Source of the DNA: Bog-756 sp963845485
GTDB taxonomy: Bacteria > Actinomycetota > Acidimicrobiia > Acidimicrobiales > RAAP-2
Direction of reading: 5' to 3'
DNA length: 64,000 nt
Assembly: GCA_963845485.1 (NCBI GenBank)
Contig: CAWJSI010000017.1
Location: 62,001 to 126,000 of the forward strand
In this document: positions 25,373-33,627 of the stretch, in pieces
Layout of the letters: each line of letters begins with the position of its first letter
Numbering within the stretch: the stretch's first letter is position 1
Made by a program: the position numbers and the translations under genes
Notes under the pieces: generated by a model
The model's input: the letters and a program-made list of their open reading frames with translations, nothing else
What the model was told of the DNA's origin: nothing
The model's database searches: none

Positions 25373-26320
25373 TCACGGGGTGAGGGCGGCGAGTTGGTTC
25401 CGGAGATCGTCGGGCAGCTCGGAGCCGAAGGTCATCGGCTCCTCGGTGCCCGGATGGATGAAGGTCAGGCTCGAGGCGTGGAGGAACGGGCGGGCGATGA
25501 CCGCTCCGGGCAGCGACCGACGCTGGGCGTACACGTCGTCGCCCACCACGGGATGGCCGATGGCCGTGAGGTGGACCCGGATCTGATGGGTGCGACCCGT
25601 CTCGAGGGAGGCGGTGAGCAGCGTGGTCGGCGCCGGCTCGGTGAACCGCTCGTCCACGTGGTAGCGGGTGCGGGCCTCTTTGCCCTTGCGGGAGACGGCC
25701 ATCCGCGTCGGTGAGCTGACCGAGCGACCGATGGGTGCGTCGACCAGGCCCGAGGTCCCCTCCACGGTGCCGAGCACGAGCGCCCGGTAGTGACGGGAGA
25801 CATCACGTCGACCGAGCTGGTCCACCAGTGCGTGGTAGGCGAGCGGGGTCCGGGCCACCACCATGAGGCCCGACGTCCCGCGGTCCAGCCGGTGCACGAT
25901 CCCGGGGCGCTCGGGGTCCGACCCCACCAGGCCGGGTAGTCCGCCGATATCGGGGAACCGGGCCAGAAGGCCGTGCACCAGGGTCCCGGTGCGATGGCCG
26001 GGGCCCGGATGGACGACGAGACCGGCCGGCTTGTCCACCACGACGAGATCGTCGTCGGCGAACACCACCTCGAAGCCGACACCGGCGTCGCCCTCGGGAG
26101 GCAACGGGGCGCCCCCCTCGTCGTCGTGGTCGATCTCGAGTTGCTGGCCGAGCCGGAGGGCCGCGCTGCGGCTGCGGACCGTGGTCCCGTCGACGCGGAC
26201 CCGCCCCTCGGCCACCAGGTTGTTGACCGTGGCCCGGGAGAGGTCGGCCACGAGGGCCACCGCCTTGTCCACCCGCACCCCGTCCAACGAGGCCGGCACG
26301 GTGACCGAGACGACGGTCAT
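25373..26320 (-). CDS. rluD: RluD-family rRNA pseudouridine synthase
   Basis: 315-aa pseudouridine synthase that isomerises uridines in 23S rRNA (helix 69 in E. coli RluD). An N-terminal S4-like domain (about 1-60, VRVDKAVALVADLSRATVNNL) precedes the catalytic domain with the Asp motif VHRLDRGTSGLMVVA (about 133-147), plus VVDKPAGLVVHPGPGH and the late RTHQIRVHLTAIGHPVVGD. The ATG at 26320 overlaps the lspA stop (ATGA), the standard lspA-rluD coupling, and rules out the longer open frame. Confidence 0.94.
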   Translation of the reverse strand: MTVVSVTVPASLDGVRVDKAVALVADLSRATVNNLVAEGRVRVDGTTVRSRSAALRLGQQLEIDHDDEGGAPLPPEGDAGVGFEVVFADDDLVVVDKPAGLVVHPGPGHRTGTLVHGLLARFPDIGGLPGLVGSDPERPGIVHRLDRGTSGLMVVARTPLAYHALVDQLGRRDVSRHYRALVLGTVEGTSGLVDAPIGRSVSSPTRMAVSRKGKEARTRYHVDERFTEPAPTTLLTASLETGRTHQIRVHLTAIGHPVVGDDVYAQRRSLPGAVIARPFLHASSLTFIHPGTEEPMTFGSELPDDLRNQLAALTP

Positions 26321-26799
26321 GGCAGCCGGGGGGCCCGTACGAGGGAGACGACGAGCAGCGCGCACCCGACCACGATGGAGGCGTCGGCCACGTTGAAGGT
26401 GGGCCAGAAGTGGAGGGCGACGAAGTCGACCACCGCACCGTGGTCGTCCCGGAAGGCGCGGTCGGCCAGGTTGCCGAGGGCACCTCCGAGGATGAGTCCG
26501 AGGATGGCCGCCCGCCCGGTCGACGGGGCGCGCCACGACAGCACGACCAGCACGGCCACCAGGACCACGGCCACCGGGACGAGTACGAAGGCCTTCCCCT
26601 GGAACAGGCTGAACGAGGCGCCGGTGTTGCGGGCCAGCTCGAGGTCGAGCGTGCCGATCACATGGATCGAACCCGCGGAGAGGCGGGAGACGGCCCACCA
26701 CTTGGTCAGTTGATCGACCACCACCACGCCCGCCACCACGGACAGCGCCACGGCCAGCCGCCGGACACCGGCCGGTGACTCCTGGCGGTGCTCGGTCAC
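26317..26799 (-). CDS. lspA: Lipoprotein signal peptidase (signal peptidase II)
   Basis: 160-aa membrane aspartyl peptidase that removes prolipoprotein signal peptides. Four hydrophobic helices are visible, with DQLTKWW after the first, the ELARNTGASFSLFQG segment (about 55-70), and the two catalytic Asp in NLADR (about 118) and FNVADASI (about 137). GTG 26799 is taken as start; an upstream in-frame start at 26916 would run into the DksA gene without family support. It begins 15 bp after that gene's stop and is coupled to rluD. Confidence 0.93.
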   Translation of the reverse strand: MTEHRQESPAGVRRLAVALSVVAGVVVVDQLTKWWAVSRLSAGSIHVIGTLDLELARNTGASFSLFQGKAFVLVPVAVVLVAVLVVLSWRAPSTGRAAILGLILGGALGNLADRAFRDDHGAVVDFVALHFWPTFNVADASIVVGCALLVVSLVRAPRLP

Positions 26800-26813
26800 G
26801 GCCGCATCAGCGG

Positions 26814-27515
26814 TCAGCGGCGCGACAACCCACCGCTCTTGCAGGCCACGCACAACCGGGCGAAGGGCAGCGCCCGCAGACGGGCCTTCGGGATGGGCTG
26901 GAAGCACCGCTCGCATCCCCCGTAGGTCTTCCGCTCGATCTTGCGCAGGGCGTCGTCGATCTCCTCGACAGCCGCCGAGGCCTGGGCCGACAGGGCGAGG
27001 TTCCGCTCCCGGTCGACGGTGACCGTGCCCCCTTCGCCGGACTCCTCGTCGAACTGGACGTCGCCGGGCTCGCGCTCGAGGGCGAGCGAGTCGGCCTCGG
27101 CCCGCAGGTCGACGGCCTGACCCGAGTAGATGCCCCGCTCTTCGAGCAGCAGCACCCGCTGCTCTTCGAGGAACTTGGGCTCCTTGGCGTAGGGGCCGAC
27201 GGTCGGACGCTTCGGTGCCGGGGGGGCGGCCTTCTTGGCCGGAGCCTTCTTGGCCTCGGGGGCCTGCTTGGCCGGGGCGGGCGCCGCCTTCTTGGCCGGC
27301 GCCGCACTCTTGACGGCCGGGGCCGCCTTGGTAGCCGCCGGTGCGGCCTTCTTGGCCGGGGCCTTCGTGGCCGGCGCCGCCTGCTTCTTGGCCACCGGTG
27401 CGGCCGCCTTCTGCGTGCCCTTCTTGGCGGTAGCCGCCGACTTCTTGGGGGCCGAGGTCTTCTTCGGCGCGGGCGCTGTCGCCTTCTTCGCTGCCGTCAC
27501 AATGGTCTCCTTCAA
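26814..27515 (-). CDS. DksA/TraR-type zinc-finger protein with histone H1-like Lys/Ala tail
   Basis: 233 aa, GTG start. Residues 1-100 are a low-complexity Lys/Ala/Pro tail with repeated AAPAKKA-like units, reminiscent of histone H1 C-termini and expected to bind nucleic acid or be disordered. A coiled region (about 105-190) contains acidic EEIDDALRKIERKTYGG, followed by a C4 zinc finger: Cys-x2-Cys in CERC (about 203-206) and Cys-x2-Cys in CVAC near the end. DksA proteins bind RNA polymerase in the secondary channel. Lys-rich versions of this protein are known in actinobacteria beside lspA. Confidence 0.86.
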   Translation of the reverse strand: MKETIVTAAKKATAPAPKKTSAPKKSAATAKKGTQKAAAPVAKKQAAPATKAPAKKAAPAATKAAPAVKSAAPAKKAAPAPAKQAPEAKKAPAKKAAPPAPKRPTVGPYAKEPKFLEEQRVLLLEERGIYSGQAVDLRAEADSLALEREPGDVQFDEESGEGGTVTVDRERNLALSAQASAAVEEIDDALRKIERKTYGGCERCFQPIPKARLRALPFARLCVACKSGGLSRR

Positions 27516-27797
27516 TAGTGGCGCCGACTCCGGGCCACGATCCTCAGCACGCAGTGGTCCAGGAGTATTCCCGACATCTGACGGGCGGGTGACGATACCG
27601 TGCTCGGCTCACGGCGGCAATCCCGAGAGCTAACCGGCCCCAGGACCATAGCGGTATGGCCCCGATCTTCGAACATCACCCCGGCATCGGTGGACGAGGC
27701 GGGCAGACAGCGGTGCGTCGCTCGCAACGGCGTGAAGCGCTCGGTGCGGCCGACCGGCGGTCGATCCCGTCCGGCTCAGCCGGTGGCGATCAGCGGG

Positions 27798-28613
27798 TCA
27801 GTGGGCGATGGGGGCGTTGGCCCCGGCCGGCGCGGTGGTGGCACCGGCCGGACGCATCTGGGTCACCTCGCCGGACGGACCGGTCCCTCGGTTGGGAGCC
27901 GGTGCCGGCTGCGGGGTGGGGACGGTGTGGTTGCCCGACTGGACGACGGGCCCTGGACCCGCCCCCGGATTCGGGGCAGGCGAAGGGGCCGGCGCCGGTC
28001 CCACCTGATCCTGTGTCGGTCGGACGGGCTCGGGCGAGGTGCCGGGCTGGACGTTCTCGTCCACCCAGCGGAGGATCTCGCTGAGGGCGGTGCGCAGGCG
28101 ACTCCGCTCCCCTTCGAGGTGGCGGTTCATGGTCTCGACTTCGCGAGAGAGGCGGCCTCGGGAGTCCTCCAGCCGGGCGATCTCCTCGCGCAGGCGCTGC
28201 TCGGACTCGGCGGCCGCCCGACTGGCCTGGGACTGGGCGGACTCGGTGATCTGGCGGGCCTTGGCATCGGCGTCGGCCAGGACGCGGGCGGCCTGGGCCT
28301 CGGAGTCGGCCTTCGTCTCGTCGACGAACTTCTGGGCCAAGAGGAGGGTGCGCTGGAGGGTGTCGTCGGGCACGGCCGGGTCGGCCTGGGCCACCGGTGC
28401 GGGCTGCTGTTCGAGTTGGGTCTCCAACTGCGAGATGCGCTCGGCCGCCTGACGCAGGCGTTCCCCGCTCTGGCGGAGCTGCTCTTGGAGGCCCTCCGCC
28501 TCCACCGCGGCCTTCTCCAGATACTCGTCGACGTCGTCCCGGTGGTACCCCTTCAGGGTTTCACGGAACTCGACGGTACGGAGCGAATCGAGGGCAGATT
28601 GCGAAGCGTCCAT
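27798..28613 (-). CDS. divIVA: DivIVA/Wag31-like polar growth and division protein
   Basis: 271-aa coiled-coil protein that would localise at curved membrane and recruit the cell-wall machinery. The conserved N-terminal domain is FRETLKGYHRDDVDEYLEKAA (about 16-36), with the tight turn that inserts in membrane. A long coiled coil covers about 37-185, and the last 80 residues are a Pro/Ala/Gly-rich tail. It lies downstream of yggT in the canonical ftsZ-sepF-yggT-divIVA order. A 282-bp gap with no gene separates it from the DksA-like gene; that gap contains a CCATA-GCGG-TATGG inverted repeat (27646-27659). Confidence 0.9.
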   Translation of the reverse strand: MDASQSALDSLRTVEFRETLKGYHRDDVDEYLEKAAVEAEGLQEQLRQSGERLRQAAERISQLETQLEQQPAPVAQADPAVPDDTLQRTLLLAQKFVDETKADSEAQAARVLADADAKARQITESAQSQASRAAAESEQRLREEIARLEDSRGRLSREVETMNRHLEGERSRLRTALSEILRWVDENVQPGTSPEPVRPTQDQVGPAPAPSPAPNPGAGPGPVVQSGNHTVPTPQPAPAPNRGTGPSGEVTQMRPAGATTAPAGANAPIAH

Positions 28614-28674
28614 ACCCCCATGCTAGCGGCGCGTTCCCGCCGTTCCAGGGATTCATCCAGAAATTTTCGAACCC

Positions 28675-28950
28675 TCAGTTCAAGAACAGCGGAATGAGAA
28701 TGACCTGGATGACGAGAAAGAGGATCAGGACCGACAGGTCGAGTCCGACCCCCCCGATCCGGGCCGGCGGGACGATCTTGCGGATCGGGTTGAGCACGGG
28801 ATCACAGATGGAAGCGAGCACCCGGTTGAGCTTGTAGGCCGCCGAGTCGTAGGACACCCGGGCGTAGGCCAGGTACCAGCTCAGCAGCGAGTACACGATC
28901 AGGGCGATGAGGAAGACCTCGAGGAGCCAGCCGATGAGGTGGCGAATCAT
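28675..28950 (-). CDS. yggT: YggT family membrane protein
   Basis: 91-aa protein with two hydrophobic stretches (about 4-27 and 68-90) flanking a polar segment with the family motif DPVLNPIRKIVPP (about 50-62). Its molecular role is unresolved; genetically the family is tied to division and envelope functions. Length is normal for a single-unit YggT. It is in the usual position between sepF and divIVA. Confidence 0.9.
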   Translation of the reverse strand: MIRHLIGWLLEVFLIALIVYSLLSWYLAYARVSYDSAAYKLNRVLASICDPVLNPIRKIVPPARIGGVGLDLSVLILFLVIQVILIPLFLN

Positions 28951-29005
28951 CCCGGCTCACTCCCTTTCCCGTGGCGGGCCGTTCGGCGCGCCACACCATC
29001 CTGGC

Positions 29006-29590
29006 TCAGGGATTGACCAATCCGCGGTCGGCCAGACGCTGGCGCTCCTCGTCGGAGACCTTCACGTTGGAGGGGGTGAGCAAGAACACTTCGTCGGCTA
29101 CCCGTTCCATGCCGCCCGACAGGGCGTAGGTCACGCCGCTGCAGAAGTCGATCATCCGACGCTGCAGGTCGCGGTCGGCACTCTGCATGTTCACGATCAC
29201 CGGCTGGTTGTTCATGAGCCGGTTGGCGATCTCCTGGGCGTCGGCGAACCGGCCCGGCGCCACGATGTGCACGCGGGCCCCGGCCGACTCGGGGGTGATG
29301 GGGCGCACCGAGGAGGAGCCCACCGCGGCACGGGTGCTCATGGACGGTGCGGGGGCGGCGACCGCGGTGGCTGCCGTCTCGTCACGGGCCAGGGTGCGGA
29401 TGCGCGGTTTGGGGGTCGCCACGGGAGGGTCGTCCACCTCGTCGAGCGATCCGGCCGGGCGCTGGGTCACCCGGCCGACCGGAGACGGTGACGGCAACGG
29501 CGACCTCTGGTCGTAGTCGTCGTAGTCGTCGTAGTCGTCGTCGACAAGACCCAGGTACGCCATGGTCTTTTTCATGAACGAAGCAGCCAT
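29006..29590 (-). CDS. sepF: SepF, FtsZ membrane anchor/bundling protein
   Basis: 194 aa, ATG preceded by a near-ideal GAGGAGGAATCG ribosome site. The N-terminus MAASFMKKTMAYLGL is the amphipathic membrane-binding helix. It is followed by an Asp/Tyr repeat (DDYDDYDDYD, about 18-27, encoded by a 9-bp DNA repeat at 29511-29541), a disordered linker, and the SepF core (about 105-185, with VIVNMQSADRDLQRRMIDFCSG). Actinobacteria lacking FtsA use SepF to tether FtsZ, and no ftsA is present in this dcw cluster. Confidence 0.93.
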   Translation of the reverse strand: MAASFMKKTMAYLGLVDDDYDDYDDYDQRSPLPSPSPVGRVTQRPAGSLDEVDDPPVATPKPRIRTLARDETAATAVAAPAPSMSTRAAVGSSSVRPITPESAGARVHIVAPGRFADAQEIANRLMNNQPVIVNMQSADRDLQRRMIDFCSGVTYALSGGMERVADEVFLLTPSNVKVSDEERQRLADRGLVNP

Positions 29591-29642
29591 CGATTCCTCC
29601 TCGGCACAGCGTAGTGCGTGGGTTCAGGGAGAGGGGGATGCC

Positions 29643-29685
29643 GCGGTGGCCGAGACAGGCACGACCAGGCGTGGGTGGCCACCGC
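29643..29685 (-). other. Hairpin in the yggS-sepF gap
   Basis: GCGGTGGCC (29643-29651) pairs with GGCCACCGC (29677-29685), and on the transcribed strand the loop contains a further CACG/CGTG stem. It sits in the 204-bp gap between yggS and sepF, which otherwise holds no gene. It could be an attenuator or processing site inside the operon. Confidence 0.3.
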
Positions 29686-29794
29686 ACCGGCGGGTGGTGG
29701 CAGGTGGTGGCGGGGTGCGGTCACCGGGTGCGGAGGGAGGGTGCGGGGGTGGGCTCCCCGCGGGGCCGCGGACGGTCCGATTTGGGGCTGGGCC

Positions 29795-30487
29795 TCAGCG
29801 GGAGGCCGGGGGCCGGGCACCGAAGAGGACCCGGCCCAACCGGAGCATGGTGGCTCCCTCCGACAGGGCCACGTCGAAGTCGTCGGACATGCCCATCGAC
29901 CGAACCGGCAGGTCGAGCGCATCGGCCATCGACGAGACGAGGGCGAAGCCGGGCCGGGCGGCAGCGGGGGGGCCCGGTGGGCCCACGGCCATGAGCCCGG
30001 CCACGTCGAGATCCTCGTCTCGGAGCGCGGCCACCAGGTCGGGGACGAGATCGGGCGGGCATCCCCCCCGTCCGGGCAGTCCGGCCACGTCCACTTGGAC
30101 CAGCACGTGCGAGCCGGGGTGGCGGTGGGCGATGGCCCGGCCCTCCTCCACCCGCCGGATGCCCTGCCACCACGAGACGATCGGGGCCAGGCGAGCAACC
30201 TTGTTTCGTTGCACCGAGCCGAGGAAGTGCCAGACGGCCCCGCCGGCCGGTGCCGGGTCCTCATCCAGCCCGGCGGCCTTGTCCACCAGCTCATCGGCGT
30301 AGTTCTCGCCCAGATCGCCCAGGCCCGCGGCACACGCCAGCCGGGCCGCCTCGACGCCGAATCCCTTGGTCACGGCGACCACCGTGACCGCCCCCGGGTC
30401 GGCCACGGAATCGGCGATCCGGGTCTTGACCCCATCCAGGCGGGCTGCGAAGCCCTCGGCCACGGGAAGGAGGGGTCGGCCGGTCAT
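29795..30487 (-). CDS. yggS: YggS/PLPBP pyridoxal-phosphate homeostasis protein
   Basis: 230-aa alanine-racemase-fold PLP carrier. The PLP Lys is in VVAVTKGFGVEAA, followed by GLGDLGENYADE and WHFLGSVQRNK (about 87-97). C-terminal phosphate contacts are in SMGMSDDFDVALSEGATMLRLG. The ATG at 30487 overlaps the pgeF stop (ATGA); an upstream in-frame start at 30511 is less likely. Members of this family buffer PLP and have no enzymatic activity. The pgeF-yggS-sepF order is typical of Gram-positives. Confidence 0.92.
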   Translation of the reverse strand: MTGRPLLPVAEGFAARLDGVKTRIADSVADPGAVTVVAVTKGFGVEAARLACAAGLGDLGENYADELVDKAAGLDEDPAPAGGAVWHFLGSVQRNKVARLAPIVSWWQGIRRVEEGRAIAHRHPGSHVLVQVDVAGLPGRGGCPPDLVPDLVAALRDEDLDVAGLMAVGPPGPPAAARPGFALVSSMADALDLPVRSMGMSDDFDVALSEGATMLRLGRVLFGARPPASR

Positions 30488-31242
30488 CGGGTGCCGGGAC
30501 CGGTCGACCACACGACGAGGGCCTGTCGGCCACTGTCGCCCCTCGCCCGGTGGGAGAAGTACCCGCCGGCGCAGCCGGTGCAGCGGGACGGAGTGGCCCG
30601 CTCAGTGGCACCCGCCCGGGCGAGGGCCGCTCCCACCGCGGCGGGGAGGTCGAGGGCCGGCGAGCCGACGTTGCTCCGGGCCCGCACCCCGTCGCCGAGG
30701 CGGGCCGCCACCCGGTCGAGGTCGGACTCGGAGAACTCGTAGCAACCGGGATGGATGCAGGGCCCGAGCGCGCCGACCACCTCGGTGGCACCGCGCTCCC
30801 CCATGACGTCCACGGCGTGTTCCACCACGCCCTCCACGAGGCCCCGCCAGCCGGCATGAACGGCCCCGAAGATCCCTTCGGGACTACCGAGGGCGATCGA
30901 TGCGCAGTCGGCCGTGAGCACGGCCAGAGCATCGGCCGGCCCTTCGGACACCAGGGCATCGGCCTCGCCCCCGGACACCGCGGTGGGTAGGCCGGCCCCG
31001 ACGGGGACGGACTCGTCGGCCGCCGGCACCACGATCACCGTGCGACCGTGTACCTGGCGCACCCAGTGCACCCTGGCCACCCGGCGCCAGCCGGCCCGAC
31101 GGGTCAGGTCGTCCACCCACGAGGTCAGCGGGACCGCCCCATCATCCTCCTCCCCGCTGGGGCGGAGGTCGCCGGTGGCGGCGTCGCTCCAGGCGGCGTA
31201 GATACCGCCGACGATGCTGAGGGGTGCGGGAGCCTCGGTCAG
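30484..31242 (-). CDS. pgeF: PgeF/YfiH laccase-domain peptidoglycan editing protein, possible CTG start
   Basis: Multicopper-like fold protein reported to remove wrong amino acids from UDP-MurNAc precursors or act as purine phosphorylase-type enzyme. The Zn/Cu site residues are His in RQVHGRTV (about 65), Cys in LTADCASIALG (about 113) and His in AVHAGWRG (about 129); the C-terminus has RCTGCAGGYFSHRARGDSGRQ. The first ATG/GTG/TTG in frame is GTG 31116, giving only 210 aa and lacking the N-terminal strand. The frame remains open to a CTG at 31242 that overlaps the ftsZ stop (CTGA), giving 252 aa, the family norm. Start uncertain; gene certain. Confidence 0.88.
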   Translation of the reverse strand: MTEAPAPLSIVGGIYAAWSDAATGDLRPSGEEDDGAVPLTSWVDDLTRRAGWRRVARVHWVRQVHGRTVIVVPAADESVPVGAGLPTAVSGGEADALVSEGPADALAVLTADCASIALGSPEGIFGAVHAGWRGLVEGVVEHAVDVMGERGATEVVGALGPCIHPGCYEFSESDLDRVAARLGDGVRARSNVGSPALDLPAAVGAALARAGATERATPSRCTGCAGGYFSHRARGDSGRQALVVWSTGPGTR

Positions 31243-32360
31243 CGAAGGAACGAGGGCACGTCGAAGTCGTCGTCGCCCAAGTCGAGGTCGTCATCGGTGG
31301 GTGTGGCGAAGATGTCCTCGTGGGCCGTCTCGACCCCGAGCACCCGGCTGCGCGTCTCTTGGGGCCCGGCCGACTCGGCCGGGGCGGAACCCCCACGGCC
31401 CTGGGCCTCCCACCGCTCGAAGCCGGCAGCGATGACGGTGACCCGCACCTCGTCGCCCATGTTCTCGTCGATCACGCTACCGAAGATGATGTTGGCGTCG
31501 GGGTGGGCCACCCCGTGAATGATCTCTGCGGCTTCGTTGACCTCGAACAGGCCGAGGTCGGGACCGCCGGCGATGTTGAGCAGGATGCCGCGGGCCCCTT
31601 CGATGGAGGCCTCGAGGAGCGGGCTCGTGATGGCGGCCCGGGCGGCATTGACCGAACGGCCCTCACCGGTGGCTGATCCGATGCCCATGATGGCGGTGCC
31701 GGCGTTGCTCATGATCATCTTGACGTCGGCGAAGTCGGTGTTGATGAGCCCGGGCACGGTGATCAGGCTGGTGATGCCGAGCACGCCCTGCATCAGCACC
31801 TCGTCGGCCATCTTGAAGGCGTTGACCATCGAGGTCTTCTCGTTCGACACCGTGAGCAGCCGGTCGTTCGGGATGATGATGAGGGTGTCGACCTTCTCCT
31901 TCAGGTTCTGGATCCCGGCCTCGGCCTGGACGGACCGCCGGCGACCCTCGAAGGTGAAGGGCCGGGTGACCACACCGATGGTCAGTGCCCCGAGTGACTT
32001 GGCGATCTCGGCCACCACCGGGGCGGCGCCGGTGCCCGTGCCCCCGCCCTTGCCGGCGGTGATGAACACCATGTCGGCGCCTTTCAGCGCCTCTTCGATC
32101 TCCGAGCGGTGCTCCTCGGCGGCCAGACGACCCACCTCGGGATCACTCCCCGCCCCGAGGCCCCGGGTGAGTTGGCGCCCGATGTCCAACTTGAGGTCGG
32201 CATCGCTCATCAGCAGCGCCTGGGCGTCGGTGTTGGTGGCGATGAACTCGACGCCGCGCAGACCGGCTTCGATCATCCGGTTGACAGCATTCACCCCTCC
32301 GCCGCCGACCCCTACTACTTTGATGACGGCGAAATAGTTGTTCTGCGCCGGAACGGTCAT
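31239..32360 (-). CDS. ftsZ: Cell division protein FtsZ
   Basis: 373-aa tubulin-like GTPase forming the Z-ring. It shows VGVGGGGVNAVNRMI at the N-terminus, NTDAQAL, the GTP signature GGGTGTGAAP (about 105-114) and the T7 loop NTDFADVKMIMSNAG (about 205-219). A short acidic linker ends in FDVPSFLR, the C-terminal peptide that binds SepF and other partners. ATG 32360 follows a GGGTAAGGGATT ribosome site. It has its own promoter-like element in the 154-bp gap after ftsQ. Confidence 0.98.
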   Translation of the reverse strand: MTVPAQNNYFAVIKVVGVGGGGVNAVNRMIEAGLRGVEFIATNTDAQALLMSDADLKLDIGRQLTRGLGAGSDPEVGRLAAEEHRSEIEEALKGADMVFITAGKGGGTGTGAAPVVAEIAKSLGALTIGVVTRPFTFEGRRRSVQAEAGIQNLKEKVDTLIIIPNDRLLTVSNEKTSMVNAFKMADEVLMQGVLGITSLITVPGLINTDFADVKMIMSNAGTAIMGIGSATGEGRSVNAARAAITSPLLEASIEGARGILLNIAGGPDLGLFEVNEAAEIIHGVAHPDANIIFGSVIDENMGDEVRVTVIAAGFERWEAQGRGGSAPAESAGPQETRSRVLGVETAHEDIFATPTDDDLDLGDDDFDVPSFLR

Positions 32361-32417
32361 GTAATCCCTTACCCTCGACCAAAGGTTGAAACCGTTCCAA
32401 CCGGCGAGTTGTCGCCC

Positions 32418-32446
32418 ACGATACGGTCAGCGGAGTACCTGGTCAA
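32418..32446 (-). promoter_or_regulatory. Putative ftsZ promoter
   Basis: On the minus strand TTGACC (32446-32441) and TATCGT (32423-32418) are 17 bp apart. The -35 matches five and the -10 four of six consensus bases. Predicted transcription start is about 50 nt upstream of the ftsZ ATG. The same -35 hexamer and spacing occur before mraZ. Confidence 0.5.
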
Positions 32447-32514
32447 GCACTGTCCAAACGCGTCGGACCGCGGGTGGCCCCACTGGTCGACGGTTGGCCA
32501 CGTGCGGGTATCGC

Positions 32515-33627
32515 TCAGCCACTCACCGTCGGCGACTCCGGCACCGTCACATCGATGACCGAGGTGGCGTGCAGCGTGCCGTGGGCAAGGATCGAGGCGA
32601 TGTCCTGGTACTTGGCCGTGCGGTCGGCCGCCGTGCCGAAGAGGACGTTGATCCCCGAGGCAAGGGTCATGGAGATGGAGCCGTCGGCGGCCACCGTGAC
32701 CGAGACCACCTGGCCGATGAAGGCCGGAGGGAGGGTCCGGCTCACGGCCAGGCCGGGGGCGGCCACGGCGGGCAGGGTCTTCCCGACCGGGGCGGGCGGG
32801 ATCCCCGCCGTCGGGGTATGGACGATGTAAACGACCAGGCCAGGCACCCGGGCCGGGACCACCTGGAGGGTGCGCCCGTGGCCGTCGAGCAGGGACCACG
32901 ACGAGCCGGGGCCGGCCATCTGGACGACCGGAGCCCGCTCGGTGACGGCGATCTGGACCCCGTCGGGCCAGTGCTTCTTGACCCGGGCCGAGGCGATGAA
33001 GGGCAACGACTCGACCTTTCTCGCCACCGCACCGGTATTGAGGCTGATCAGGGGGGGATGGCCCTCGAGCCCGGCGGCAGCCACGATGGCTGCCGATGGG
33101 GTCCGGGGGTGGGTGCCGGTCACGCTCACGGCCTGGGCGCCGAACCAGGGGGTGTGGGCGAGGCCGAGGGCGGCGATGACGAGGACCACAACCGCCGCCA
33201 CTCCCCCGATCCACCGGAGGCGCCTCCGCCCCTGGCTGCGGCGGATGGCCACCCGACGCTGGCGGATCCGGGGGTCGATGGCCGGTCGCCCGGTCCCGTC
33301 GGCCGGGTCGTCGTACTCGTCGAGCTCGTCGAACGCGCCGAACCCGTCGATTCCGTCGGAACTGGGGTCCGTGTCCTCCCCGTCGTGGGGTTCCTGGGGG
33401 TGGTCGGGCGTCGGATCGTCCCCCGTCGAACCCTCGGAGTCCAGCGCACCGACCGGCTCCTCGGGCCCGCCGGGTCTGCCGTCATCAGGCTCTCCCGTGA
33501 CGTCTCGTCCGCCCTCACCAGGGCTGTTGGCGAGGGTGGGGCCCCTCGTGCCGGCTACATCGGGGCCGCCGGATGCACCGGGGCCACCAGGCTCGTCCAG
33601 GGGGTCGTCGGGGTCATGCGGGCTCAC
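32515..33627 (-). CDS. ftsQ: FtsQ/DivIB, POTRA-domain division protein
   Basis: 370 aa. A GTG at 33627 overlaps the murB stop (GTGA). The N-terminal 185 residues are acidic, Gly/Pro/Asp-rich and cytoplasmic, unusually long. A single TM helix (about 200-222, GGVAAVVVLVIAALGLA) precedes the POTRA domain (VSVTGTHPRTPSAAIVAAAG, about 230-250) and the beta domain (to about 350, KKHWPDGVQIAVTERAP). FtsQ links FtsL/FtsB to the divisome. No ftsB is in the window. Confidence 0.88.
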   Translation of the reverse strand: MSPHDPDDPLDEPGGPGASGGPDVAGTRGPTLANSPGEGGRDVTGEPDDGRPGGPEEPVGALDSEGSTGDDPTPDHPQEPHDGEDTDPSSDGIDGFGAFDELDEYDDPADGTGRPAIDPRIRQRRVAIRRSQGRRRLRWIGGVAAVVVLVIAALGLAHTPWFGAQAVSVTGTHPRTPSAAIVAAAGLEGHPPLISLNTGAVARKVESLPFIASARVKKHWPDGVQIAVTERAPVVQMAGPGSSWSLLDGHGRTLQVVPARVPGLVVYIVHTPTAGIPPAPVGKTLPAVAAPGLAVSRTLPPAFIGQVVSVTVAADGSISMTLASGINVLFGTAADRTAKYQDIASILAHGTLHATSVIDVTVPESPTVSG

